Below are positions 1-11,930 of a DNA stretch of 64,000 nucleotides, one piece after another. Positions within the stretch are counted from its first letter, which is position 1, and every line of letters begins with the position of its first letter. The stretch is from Casuarius casuarius. Lineage: Eukaryota > Chordata > Aves > Casuariiformes > Casuariidae. The notes under the pieces were generated by a model. That model had not been told where the DNA came from, did no database searches, and saw nothing but the letters and a program-made list of their open reading frames with translations. The translations under genes were made by a program, and so were the position numbers. The stretch is from positions 511,959 through 575,958 of the forward strand of contig PTFA01000302.1 in NCBI GenBank assembly GCA_003342895.1, in the 5' to 3' direction.

Positions 1-450
1 CCACCGAGGGGCAACAGCAGGGCGGGGAGGGGGTGTTTTTTGGTGGGGGGGAATTGCCGGGGGGCAGCACGGGGAGGGCTGGCACAGCCCTGGGAGCGGG
101 CTCCTGTGCCCAAAAGACCCTCACCCGGGGTGTCGTGGGGCGCCCCGCCGGGGCCAGGGGCTCCGGGCCGGGGGGCACCTGGGGGGTCTGGGGGACCCAC
201 CGGGCGGCGGCGCCCCCCTGAGCAGGGCCAGCACCGGGAGGCACCCGGAATGGCATCCCGCTGGCAAACTTGGCCGGTCCCCCCGGCGGGTGCAGGGAGC
301 CGGGGAGCTGCGAGAGGAGCGTGGAAAGATGGTGAGGTGCAAAGGGAAAGGGAGAGGCGGGTGGAGGGGCACGCGGAGCCTCCCGCAGTCTAATTTCTGC
401 CGGCAGAAACAGGACCCCTTCCCCGCCAGAGGAACAGCTACGACACATAT
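1..450 (+). promoter_or_regulatory. CpG-rich island edge, candidate promoter and non-coding exon 1 of KIAA1958
   Basis: The first 450 bases are strongly GC-rich with many CpG dinucleotides, and the composition falls abruptly to AT-rich sequence after about 480. A good GT donor context lies at 332 (AAGATG|GTGAGG), so a non-coding first exon could end at 331. The start-codon exon at 31237 has only 24 bases of 5' leader, so an upstream leader exon must exist, and this island lies upstream on the right strand. No coding exon is recognised here. Assignment to KIAA1958 rather than to another transcript is inference, and the island is cut by the window edge. Confidence 0.35.
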
Positions 451-2294
451 GTTAAAACTCACCTTCCATCTACAGCGTTAATGGTTATAAATGTCCCCTG
501 GACCTAGCTGGCTGCTAAGTAGTACTAGATGCAAATTAGGGTTGTTTCCTTTCAAAGGAATGGAGATGATCCCCCACAGAAACTTAAAAAAAATACGCTG
601 GGCAAAAATAAAATCCTCTGTATATGACTGTTGTCCATTATCTGAATGGTTAATCTGTGAAGTTTGCTTTTGCCTGCCTTTTCTGCGATTCCCCCACTAG
701 CCTCCTTAGAAATATAATCGCTAGAAGTAGTGCTGCAACGTTAAAATTGTAGTAGATGCTAAAGCTAAACTCCAAACTGCCAAGGATAATAATAATTTTT
801 CTTTTTCTTTTGGTTTGAAGAGAAATGGCACCAAGCCCTCAGTGTGCTTGTTAGCAGCAGTGAGAATTAGCATAAATCAAGTTATTACATCCCTTCGCCG
901 TATTTTTGATGGCAACTTTTCAGGTTGTGGATTTGATTTATTCTTTCTTAACTTCTTTCTTGTTTAAACAGACTGTCCCCAAAAGGTCATTTCAGGTCAG
1001 GAGTGACCAGTTCCTGTTTTCCCCCCGGGTTGGTTTTGTTGCTCCCCATATAATTCAGAGCGCCAAACAGCCGGGCCATATTTATGTGCTGCTGCAATCA
1101 ACCTAATAAACCCTGCCAGCATCACGCTGGGGCTGCGCGGGTGCCCCGCGACACACGTCCATCGGTTCAGCCAGCTTCCCAGCCAGCCTTAGCATTAGCA
1201 GGGGCAAGCAAAACCGCCTGGGGGCCAGATCTGCCACTTGTCTCAGGCTGATTTTCAAAATGTCATTGCAGGCATGGCTAGCCTGTTTTTTGCCCACTTT
1301 CGAAGCCACACAGAAGGAAATGTGAGAAGTCACACAGTTCAGGCACTCACCTGCTACCCCGTGCTGCGTGTGCCGCATGACCTGATAACTAATCCCCCGC
1401 CCCCTCTTTCCTCTCCGCCTGTGGCTTTCAGCAAAAATACCTTTTTCAACATTGCGCTGAAGTTTATCAGCCCTTTGAAGTACTTTAAAAGGTGAACTCA
1501 CAGACCAAGCTGGTAGTTTACATATTTTACACCCAAACAAGCCATAAAGAGATAAGACTTAACAAAGAGATACTGTATAAACTGAACATTAACAGAAAGT
1601 GTTTGGTGGATAATATATTGTCTTATGTGCAGTTTAAAGGTTGTATGAGAGAGAGAGATGCAGTGTAGTTCCTCTTTCTGGTGTTACCAGTAACTCAGCT
1701 CTCATCCGAATAGCGTAGCACAGGTTTTCTTTGTATGCCATTAAAATAGCTAGGTTTCCACCAGGCAACCTAAAACTTCTGGAAAAACTGTAACAGCCTG
1801 AGTAGTTCTGTAGCTGTTGTCAGCAAGCTGTTTTTTTGTTGAAAACAAGTATATACTGATGCTGCTCCTTTTGTTGCCCTCTGTTTGCTCTTGTATTAGT
1901 ACATCCATGCATTGGTAGTTTCCAGCATGCTGGTGCTACACCAGGAAGGTTTCTATAACTGAATTTATTGAAAGTCTCGAAAACACAGTATGATTCTGTT
2001 TCATTCACACAATGATAGAGGCATTACAGTAAATGAATCTGCAAAATTGAAGCGGTTTACTTTGTCTGCAGGTCACATCTCGCAATCATCCGTGCCATTT
2101 GTTAAGTGGCCATTGAGTCTCAGCTTCATGTTAGTTTAACTGGGCTTTTTAAGTGAATAGTGACTCATTTTAACTCAGCAGAGGGTCCTGGAGTTTCAGC
2201 AGTGCAATCGTGATACTTTCAGTCTCCCGATGCCTCCTCATCTTCCATACATGTCAGGTGTAATGCAGAAGGAAGAGGAATGCTTTGAAGGCCT
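451..2294. other. Non-coding, presumed start of intron 1
   Basis: The region is AT-rich with short random open frames only. I see no exon, RNA gene or clear repeat in it. Confidence 0.5.
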
Positions 2295-2475
2295 AAGCAT
2301 GGGCCTGGGAGCCAGGAAGATGGTGATCCCAGTCTTGGCATTGATTTCTTCTGTGCCACTGTTTTTCCACATCTGCACTATGAGAGTGATAACCTTTCCT
2401 TATGCAACTCACAGAGGTGGTGTGAAAATTAACTACTCTTGTAAGGTACTTCACGGAAACATACATGGCAATTAA
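2295..2475 (+). repeat. MIR-like SINE fragment
   Basis: The order of segments matches the plus-strand MIR core and tail. A GCCTGGGAGCCAGGAAGA start is followed by a CTGTGCCACTG-like segment, then a TTTTTCCACATCTGCACTATGAG segment like the MIR 'cctcatctgtaaaatgg' block. Next come AACTCACAGAGGTGGTGTGA, like 'acctcacagggttgttgtga', and GTAAGGTACTTCACGG, like 'gtaaagcgcttagca'. The match is from memory of the family and no alignment was run. The copy is old and diverged. Confidence 0.65.
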
Positions 2476-4729
2476 TCCTCTCCAGGATTGTTATGCATCT
2501 GGTAATTCAAGTGTAACTAGCTGAACATAAGGCTCTGCTTTCAAATGTTATTGCTCTGCTCCTTCCTGCAAAGTAAAAGATGGTGAGGTGAAGCTTAGTG
2601 ACTTCAAACTAGTGAAAATTTTCATCAGTTTAATCTGGTTCCTTTTGTAAGAAAAATATTTAAAAAGGAATTTTAGTTTAAGTGAAATGTTTCCCTGATG
2701 GATCTGTGTAGTAGCTCAAAGGAAATTGGAAGTACTCAGAAAAAGATGCATGGAGTAGAACTGCTTCATCCTCAGTTACTTGACCTTGGCTCTGATTTGT
2801 TGATTTATGAACTTTATTTACTGGCAGGATTGGTAAATTCTCTTGCAAGACAGAAATTACAGTATACCAGTGCTCTATTTCGTTTCCTAGGTAACACATA
2901 CACCGCACAGATTCCATAATGAGACCCTTGGCTGGCTAGTGATGGTATAAATTTTTCTTGTTTGATAATTCTGGGTCCTGAAATAAATAAAAGGTCTTGT
3001 TTATGTGACTGTTAAAACTCAAGCAGTCAAAATCAAACCGAGAATAAAAAAAACAGGTGTCTTCAACACAGTGAGAATGTATTGTAATTTAGCCTGAGTA
3101 ATATATACACTGATCTGATATAAGCAGATATCTTTCAGTAACATATTTTTTTCTGAGAAGTGTTCAATGAAAAGGATGCATCTCAGATCTTGGATTTATA
3201 CTGAGTTTCATATACCTCTCCCGTGGCTGGTTATTACATGTGCAAAGAAATAAGTTATTTTACATCATTTGGGGGCTATTCTCATTTTCAATAGCAGATG
3301 TTTTCTACATTTTCTGACCTGCCAGCTTTTGTCACAATCATTTTATAGCTGGAGAATTCCTTCATATTACTCCTTTCCCTTGTCCTATTTATTGTTTAGC
3401 AACAGGCAGGATCTGCAAACTTTCATTCATGTGACTAAGTTACATCACATGGACCTTGCTGGAGTCCAGACGTCCCAGGATTTTAGTCCCGTGGGAAGCT
3501 GCACGAACAAAAGTTCGCCTGTAAGTACAAAATCACAGGATTAGATTCATGGTATTCAAAGAGTGAGCACTGTGACCTGCTACAAGTTTCTCCTTCCCAC
3601 TGCAGGAGTTGAGAAGTTGTTATCTTCTAAAAAAGTCTCGATACCTAAGATAAGTGGAAGAGATAAGGGAAGGGAAGAGAGGCCTCTCCCCTTTTCTCTC
3701 CAGCTTTGTGTATTTCCTTAATTTATCCACTCTTTCTGTATGGTCTGCTGTATTACTTTCCTCTGTGATGTTTGTTAAAGTGAGTCTCTTTGGTCAGTGT
3801 GGACTATCAGGCTAGAGCAAAACATTTTTTAAAAACAGTAACATAAACGTAGAAGTGGGCAGACATCCAAAGGCAGATGTTGCTTAGCTTTGGCAACTGG
3901 ACTAGACGAGAAGTTACTTTTTTTTTTTTTTTTGAATGATAAGCACTGCAGTTCAAAAGCTTAGTTTTATGAATCCAAACACCAACACCTTAGCAAAAGA
4001 AATAGGCAAGAAAGGTATCCATTACATAATTATCTTCTATAGCAGTTTTATTCAAAATATGTGTAATGCCAGCAGCAATTGTATATATTATTCTAATTTT
4101 GTGTCGTTTTCTTTTCATAGTCGAATGCTAGAGAGAAGAAAAATCACTGATGATTTAGCCGTTTAAGTTGAAATTCTTTATTTGTCCTGTCTCAGAAGCA
4201 GTCTTTAAATGACCAGTGAGGTACTTAATTGAGTATTAACCAATCTTGTAGTAAAGACTGTTGACCAATGTGAAGCGCAGAACAAAACTAGTTGATACAG
4301 GTGGCAGTGGAGAAAAGCAACTGAAATAGAAATCTCCAGTGGAAAGCTCTAGAAGGATTAAGAGCCAAACACTGCAAAATATTTAGGCTCCTAATCTCTG
4401 GTTGTCTTCTTTAGTCTTAGTAGTGACTTCACCTGCGTAGAGATGTGCTTGCCTGTGAACAAGAAAGCTGCAGTTTTTAAAAGCTTGTGTGGGGTTCTGT
4501 AGTTTTAGCTGCACATATGTCCCCCCCGCCTCTCTCTCCCCCCCAAAATCAGGGTTCCCAGGGTGCCTCTATCAAGCCAAGCTATTTATTTTCTGGATGT
4601 AAGCTTCTACGTGGCCATGGGCAGTGACTTACAAGCTGTTTTGGGCCATCACTTATTAAGAGTTTGCCCAAGAGTAACCCAACGTAACCAATGATAGAGT
4701 CATCCAATGAGGATTAATAGCAGAAAGAC
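2476..4729. other. Non-coding intronic sequence
   Basis: The stretch is AT-rich and holds a run of 16 T residues at 3918-3933 and C-rich tracts near 4520-4545. No exon or recognisable RNA gene is visible. Confidence 0.5.
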
Positions 4730-5565
4730 GGGCCGCCTGGAAACAGCGCCTGACTTTGTGGGTGAACCCAGTCCTATTGAGCCTTTCCATTAATGACATG
4801 GCAGCAGGAATGAAGAATGTGCCCATTACACCTGCACATAGGGCTAGTAGGAGCTGCAAAGACATGGGAGCACAGAATCAAAATCCAGAGTCATCACAAC
4901 AAATTGGAGATCTGCTCTGAAAATGCTGGAGTGCCAGGTTAAAGAATGGGCTTCTCTTTTTAGGTAGGACTAGACAAATGCTGAAATTACAGGCTGAGTG
5001 GAGAATTTTCAGAAAAAAAATGAGACGATTGCAGATGATCCCAGGTGGACTACCACACAGCAAGGCCTGCTGCTGCAGAAGGACAAATGTCCTGAGAAGA
5101 GCAGCCTGGCACTCCGGGCACTGGAGAGATCCACTCCTCCCCACCAGGGGAGTTACAGGGCTGGAGGAAAGCAAGTAGGAAGAGAAGTGGCCTGAGGGGA
5201 AAATCTCCGTGAACTGGGGATGCTTTGCCAATGCAAGTGACAAACATGACTTCACCCTCCAAATGCACAAAAGCTCTGCAAAAAGGAAGGGAGTAACTTT
5301 CCTCATGGCCATTGCAGATAGGACAGGAAACAATAACTTTCAATAGGAAGGAGGGAATAAGAAGGAAGGTCAGGGTCAGACCTCAAAAAATGTTTCCTAA
5401 GAAAAAGTCTAGCAAAGCAATGGGGTAACCACCTAGGAAACACGAGGAGCCTGTCACTGGAAGACCTGAAAACCAGGCTAAATGAGCAGCTGTCAGGAGG
5501 GACGAGGAACTCTCTAATTCTCTTTGGGTGGAGCCCTGTTTTTTAGTGATTTTTCTTTTGTGATT
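4730..5565 (+). repeat. Degenerate CR1-type LINE, 3' half of ORF2 and tail
   Basis: The stretch follows the CR1 plan in order. CCATTAATGACATGG (4787) matches the 'FINDL' segment of the reverse transcriptase. A segment around 4845-4920 resembles the part after the FADDT box, ending in AAATTGGAGA and TCTGAAA. GATAGGACAGGAAACAATAA (5316) resembles the 'gataggacaagaagcaatgg' block. TCAGACCTCAAAAAATGTTTCCTAA (5376) resembles 'ttagacattaggaaaaacttcctaa'. A TCACTGGAAGACCT...GAGCAGCTGTCAGGAGGGA block lies near 5453. All frames are broken, so it is a dead fossil. The 5' end is uncertain; the 3' end is placed near a TTTTGTGATT tail. Confidence 0.7.
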
Positions 5566-8033
5566 AACCCCCCTCATCTGTAAGAAGTTTTTCTCTTAGT
5601 GTAAGAATATAATGGCTGTTTCCTGAAAGGGCTGAAGAAAAACAACCTGAAATTTATTTTCTTTAAAGGAAATAATAACTTGTCTTATCAAGAGAGCAGC
5701 AAAAAAGTAGTATATCTGAAGTTCTAAGTGACCATAAAGCACAGCCGGATATTTAACCTCATAATGTACGGTGGCTTGACTTGCTATGAACTGCAGATGG
5801 ATGCATGGAGGGAAGTCAGTGGAAAGCAACAGAAAATGCTGTGGAGAACAGAAAATACTCTTTTGGTTTTGCTATGTCTTCACCTTTATCATTGTCACGT
5901 TACTGATACTTCCCTAGAAGTAGTCCTTGTTTAGAAAAGCACTTAAACAGTTTCAAAGCTCCTCTATTGCTTGAACAAAGTATTAATACCATACTTAAAC
6001 ATTAGCTGAACTATAATCATGTGCTTCAGTGCTGTTGTGCATAGGGAGTTTCCAGAATGACAGCCTAAATGAAGGAAAGCTGTGTTTATGGTATGCGCTC
6101 AGTGTTCCAACATTGTCTTAATTTTTCTGTTTGTCTCATCTCCCTAATCCTACAATTGCATATCAGAATTTGTATACTTCTGACATCTCTGCAGTCTAAG
6201 TACAGAGAACAGAGAATATATTTGTGTTCCCCACTAAGTGTTCTCTTAAAGTTCTGTAGAAAACCCTCATTGCCCCGTGATAGTTTGCAAAATCCGTTGC
6301 AACACACCATAAGGAGCCAGCATATTTTAGCTGGTAACACTCCAAATGTCATAGCTTAGAATTTGCAAAATATTGCAGGATGGAACAAAATGAATGAACT
6401 ATTCTCAAAATGTAGAAACTGACATTTTTTTCTTCTTAATCTGTGATACTGTGATCCTTGGTGTTCAGCCAGTTATGTGTGGAAGACTGAAGTGTGCATT
6501 CAGTGGGGCCATTTTATATCCTCTATCATGCAAATCATCCCGCTACATCAGTCCACGGTTCATACCAGGTCAGGCCACTGTAATTTTCTCAGATTTTATA
6601 GCAACTTAAAGCTTTTTATAGACTCTTCTTTTTGTTTATTTGTTTAACTAGGAAATTCAGTATTTCCTGTCTAAAATTTAGATCTCATACTGTCTGTCTT
6701 TAGTCCTGGTAGGGCAAAAAAATCATGTCTGGCATTCTGCTTTTACTTAAAGCATATTTTAACCTCCTTTTCTGTAATTATAAAATCAAGGATGCCTTTT
6801 TAAAACCTTAGTTCTTATTCACAGACTCAGCATTAAACTCTTTATACCCGAAAGGCAAACATTTATTGTGCAAACAGTAAACTACAATTGAAATTGTTCT
6901 GTAATGTGCTCTCCATAATCTGTGCCAGATGTATGAATCCTTGCAATTTTAGTAGACTTGATGAGTGCAACTGAGTACCCTGTTTGAAAGAATAGTTTAC
7001 AGTTTGTTCTTTCTGTAATTTCATACCATATTATATTGTTATATGCTTCCAAAAGTCCAGGTTTTTACACCAAATGCAGAGAATGGCTTTCAACTTCCTG
7101 CACACTTCCAGCTCTGACATGTCAACCTACATTGGAGTTGGAAAATCTCGCTTAGTTTTTGAACTCCTGCAGTTCTAAGCTTTTTGAGAGAGCTGTGAGG
7201 CGTCCCTGAAAAGAAGGGGTTCTCTGCTATAGAAGTATTTTGTCTGTACCTTTCTTTTCACTTGCTCTATATTCCCACGAAACTTTAGTAAATATGAAAA
7301 TAAACAGTTACGATTTCCAGCTTATCCCCCTGCTCTGTTGAATCCTGTCTCATTCCCTTGAAAACTGAAGTTGATTCACATACCAACCATTCAGGTTTAA
7401 CAGTTACATATCGGATTTCCAAAAATACGGATAACTATTGTGAAATCAAAACACAGTTAAAAAACCCCATGTCTTTATAATGAACGAATGTTAAAATAGT
7501 CACAGTGGGTTGATAATTTCCAGATCTCCTGCATTTCAAGTCATATACAGAGTCTGCTTACAAATTTAACTTTAAAACTTAGGCCCCCGAATCATGGCAT
7601 GCTAAAAACCTCATGCAAATAACTTGTGTTTGAAACGTCTCAGTTAATACTGTCCTTTGCACACAGCTTTGCTTCACAGCGGAATATAGCTAAGAACCCT
7701 ATAAATGGCATATTTTTACTGAAGTGAACATTATGGAATAAATAAACAACATAGGTATCCATCCACTTTGTCTGACCCGATGCATGGTATCAGCCTAAAA
7801 ACCAAGCATACTGCTGAGTATTTGCTGAATGGGCAGTGCAATTTGATTGCAATACTGATAACTGGTGAAGATATTTCGGTTGGGGAGAACTGGGCCCAGT
7901 GTTTGGGCTTTACAACTTGTCTTGATTTCTAGAGGGAGAATTTATTAGGGGGCTGTGAATAAAGAAAGCCAGGAAGTTATGTATGCAACACATACATAAA
8001 TCTACAGTATGTGGATTTTCCCCCCTTACACTA

Positions 8034-8066
8034 CTTTTTTTTACTTACTTTTATTTACTTACTTAT
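8034..8066 (+). repeat. TTAC/TTAT simple repeat
   Basis: A T-run leads into imperfect repeats of TTAC and TTAT. It is an ordinary microsatellite. Confidence 0.7.
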
Positions 8067-8477
8067 CCTAAAAACCCTAAAAGCTCAGTCCTATAACACA
8101 TTAGGCATTCTGGCACAACCCAGCAAAATGTGAGTGAGTGATCCTCCCAGAAACAGAGGCACCAGTCAATCAATATTTGCAGATTTCAGTGGATAATTTA
8201 GTCAGTGTATGTTTTCCTGTATTTTTCCTGAATTATCTGTGAATATGTTTTCCCATGAGCTAGCTTTCTTGCCTGTTCAGATAATCTAGTCTGAAGTATG
8301 GAGACTCTCATCTCACTATGGAAGAGTACAGCAGGCCTTCTTAGTAATGCATTCACATGTACAAAAAAAGCTGTCTGGCACAGACAAATATTAAAAAGTT
8401 AAATTTGGCTTTACAGTTTCTTTTGGACTGTGAGTGAATACATTATACTGAGCAGTGCAAATAAATTCTGTTTTGGA

Positions 8478-8503
8478 AATGCTCCACATGATAGTGGAGC
8501 ATT
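8478..8503. repeat. Perfect 10-bp inverted repeat with 6-nt loop
   Basis: AATGCTCCAC at 8478-8487 and its exact reverse complement GTGGAGCATT at 8494-8503 flank ATGATA. The stem is far shorter than a microRNA precursor. Its function is unknown and it may be chance or a transposon relic. Confidence 0.6.
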
Positions 8504-11500
8504 ACTGGATATAGCATCAGACAATTTATCTGGAGGGTGGTTATTCACCAGGCCCTCTATTTGCGAGAAACAAGCCACACTTTAATTGAGCTCCCTTAGA
8601 TGTGCTGCATCTGCTTTAACATACTGTATATGCTGTATGCATTTGTACAGTCTTCTAATGATGGCTAAAATTTGTTTCAGCCTAGCTGGGAGTCAAGGAG
8701 AAATAGCAGCTTGGAGCCATATAGCAAAGATATGCACTATTAACCACTGTAAATTTCGTTCTGTTTTTTGGTTGGCATTCAATACTTTCCTGCTGGATAG
8801 TTTACCCTGCAAATCTGAGTGACCTGTTTACAGTCAGGCATCTAAAATTGTCTTCCTCTCTGCTGACCTCCTAGATACTGACTAAACTGTTTTGCTGTGT
8901 TTGATTAGTTCTTGAGTTTACAGGCCATTTAGCCGGTGCGAAAGTATTTACATGGGATAACACTGTAGACATTAAGACAGAGAAAGTAAATTCCTGGGAC
9001 CAGTTCAGTAAGTTTTATGGCATAAAAAGGCGTGAATCAAGTATGTGTGTATGTGAAGTGTTACAAAATCTCAGGACTTGCCCTTTGGACTCGATGATTT
9101 GCTCTTCTCCTGGAGCAGAAGTCACTATTGCTCTGTCTGCGAAAGGTGATGATTTCCCTCATGCCAGCAGTTCCCCTCGCGGCCGCATCTTGGTATCGGT
9201 GCCCTGCCCAGGGCTGCGAGCTTCATGCCAGGTGTGAGGAACATGCTTATCAAGACGATAAGAGCTGGGCAGATTGCTCCGTGTTTTACTTCATTAGTAT
9301 TAATGTGATGCTACTATAATAGTGAAATTAAAAAACTGAAAGTCTGGATGAAAACATTTAGACATCAGCTGCTCTGCGTCTCTGGCTGCCTCCGCCTGTG
9401 AATTTCACCACTTGTCTACACTGTGCAGTGTGCAAAGCAAGGTTTTCTTGCTCCCGCTGGCGTAGCCAGAGGTAGATCTATAATATTACGTTATATCTGT
9501 CCTTTTGATCAATTGACTTTTTTTCTGCCTCTGATGCTTGTTGGGCATGATCTTCATTGACATGCTCCATGGGGTTTGCTGTTCTTTTTTTGTTTTTTTT
9601 TTGGCCAGACTGTAGCTTTTCAGAGGAAGTTGGGATGACCAATGCATATCCCTGTTTCTCCTCCAAGTCATTAACCAGGGAAGACTTCACCATGCCTCTC
9701 AGAGAAGGGATGTGGAAGCATCCGTATGTGATTCCTGAGACTCCTCTGTGAGAAAGGCTACAGAGAGCCTTTGCTCAAATGCCCTATTTTTTCCCAGCCC
9801 TCGCAGAAGTTATTGTCAGGGTTTTGGGACTTGGCTGGCCAGTCAGTAGGAGGGCTTGAAGGACACACCTGTTTCCCTCAGTGGTTCTTTAGAAATTTTC
9901 CTGTGCAGTTAATGCAGCCTTTGGTAGCTTTGGGGAAGCAAATCAGTGGGGAAGTCTCAGCTGGGCAGGGATATTGGCACTTTTGTGTAGACGGACCTGC
10001 CCTTCCTCTGGATTTTGTGTGGATTTTCTATTAGCCCCAGGCACAGAGTGGCGGGGGGAGTCCTCCATGAAGTTGGGAAGAGATCTCCTAGGAGAAGCAC
10101 CATGAGAATACCCATCTGGACTGAAATTAAAAAGCCTCTCTTGCCATCCTAAGTCTTGTCATATGAGCTATTATCTTGTGACACTCTTCTCACCAGGTCT
10201 GTCCTGCACAGCGCGTGGTTTCGGGGTGCAGTGAGAGTCTCCTGCATTCTTGCTCAGAGCCGATGTCCTGGGAAACTGTGCTATTGGGGACCAGGCTACA
10301 CCTGGATCTGCAATGCTGTTTGGTGTAAAAGCCTCCTTCCTGCTGATCAGCAACTAGGAGAGTTGGACCCAGGCCCGCATGACCAAAGTCAGCGTCCTCC
10401 ACTAGGCAAGGTCCTTCTGAGAGGGTGGGAAGGTCCAGTGCTCCCATTGCACGCAGTTTTCACATAAATTAAAACCTATCCTCTACGGTATGAGGTATCT
10501 TGTTAAAGCTTTATTGAAGATCAAGTAAATTGAGTCATATGGATCACTTTCATTTGCTTGATTCACATTTTCTCTGCATTAATTGACTATTTTGAGGAAC
10601 TCTCACAGCCGTCAGGAGCTAGCAGTTTTCCCTTATGAGTACCGTGCAAGTGTGATCCTATCTGGTTACCTTTGTTCAAGTGTTGTGCTGTTTTACCCTT
10701 AATTATTCTCTGTAGAACAGAGCAAGATGCTTTCTCAAAAATAATAGAAGTGTATCACTTTCCCTATATTTATAATTATACTGTAAGGAATTCAGAAGGA
10801 TGTCAAAGTAAAATTTCTGCTAATATGACATCCTGTTTGAGAAACACCGTAATGTTTTTGTTGAGGTTTTTTGTTGGTTTCAGGGGACTGACAAAAGAAA
10901 ACGACATTACCATTTTTCACATGGTTTGACCCATTAGATTGTTTGGTAGAAAGTATCTGAGTAGGCGGCAAATTGAATTGATTTTACATTTTCAAGACAC
11001 TTAAGATAGAAAACAGAAAAGACAGCACTAGATAAACATGCTGCATATATAATAATATTACTGCCAAGGAAATTTAATTCAGTCCTCAGTGATGGGTTTG
11101 GGCAGATGCGTTGCATTCAGCTAGAGATAAGGTAATGCATGCAGTACAGTCTCAAGTAACTGGGAACAGAATGAAATTGATATTTTGCATTAGTTGTGTA
11201 TTATTTATTGTATCTGATATAAGTGTACAGCAGACACCTGATACTACCACCAACTGCCTGGTATCAGATTCTGTGTCTGCATGTTGCAAGGGCAGGGTGC
11301 TGCTATTTGAATTTTCTGTACAAGGGTTGCCACTGACCAGCTGGACTTAAAAGAAGCAGAGAAGGAAGAAAACATGCGTAAAGCAGCAGAGGAGTCTCCG
11401 ACTGTGTGTGTAGGAAAGCAAGTGATGGTGGAGGCTCTAGTGCACTAGGTAACCTTGTGGTTACGTGATTCTGCGCTTCGTATGTGAGATGAGAGTCTCA

Positions 11501-11699
11501 GACTCCAGAGAGTTTACCTCAAAAGCCACATAACTCAGAACTGCTTCTTAAAGCAGTAAGCAGTAACTTACTGTACTTTGGTATAAATCTCTCAAGGGAA
11601 AAACAAGTTTTAAATCAGATTCTCTAAGCAGGAGATTACAATTACCTTCAAAACAATGCAGTGAGCAACAACCTTGATTCCTACCCAGTCTCCATCCAG

Positions 11700-11930
11700 C
11701 TGTGCCCCAGGGCCGAGTGGGCTGTCCTCAGCATTTATCCTTGGCAACACAAAAGTGTGACTCCTGTTTTACAGAAGGAGAAACTGAGTCAGAAAGACCT
11801 GGGCTAAAAAGGACTTTGTTGCTTAGCTCATTTCATTCAGTGTGAAATCAAGGAGAGTAGAGCCCCTAACTAATTTGAAGATGAGAAACACCTTCAGAGA
11901 GATGAACTCAGGTTCTCTAGCACTGACCCA
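11700..11930 (-). repeat. MIR-like SINE fragment, reverse orientation
   Basis: CTGTTTTACAGAAGGAGAAA followed by CTGAGTCAGAAAGACC at about 11768 closely follows the reverse-strand MIR signature 'cattttacagatgaggaaactgaggctcagagag'. Further along, GATGAACTCAGGTTCT near 11901 resembles the 'gaacccaggtct' part. The spacing is stretched, so insertions are likely. The call is made by eye. Confidence 0.55.

Larger units (their letters stand above)
5566..11699. other. Non-coding intronic sequence with simple repeats
   Basis: No exon or RNA gene is recognised. Notable items are a TTAC-type microsatellite near 8034-8066 and a perfect short hairpin at 8478-8503. Open frames are short and lack family resemblance. 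Confidence 0.5.
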
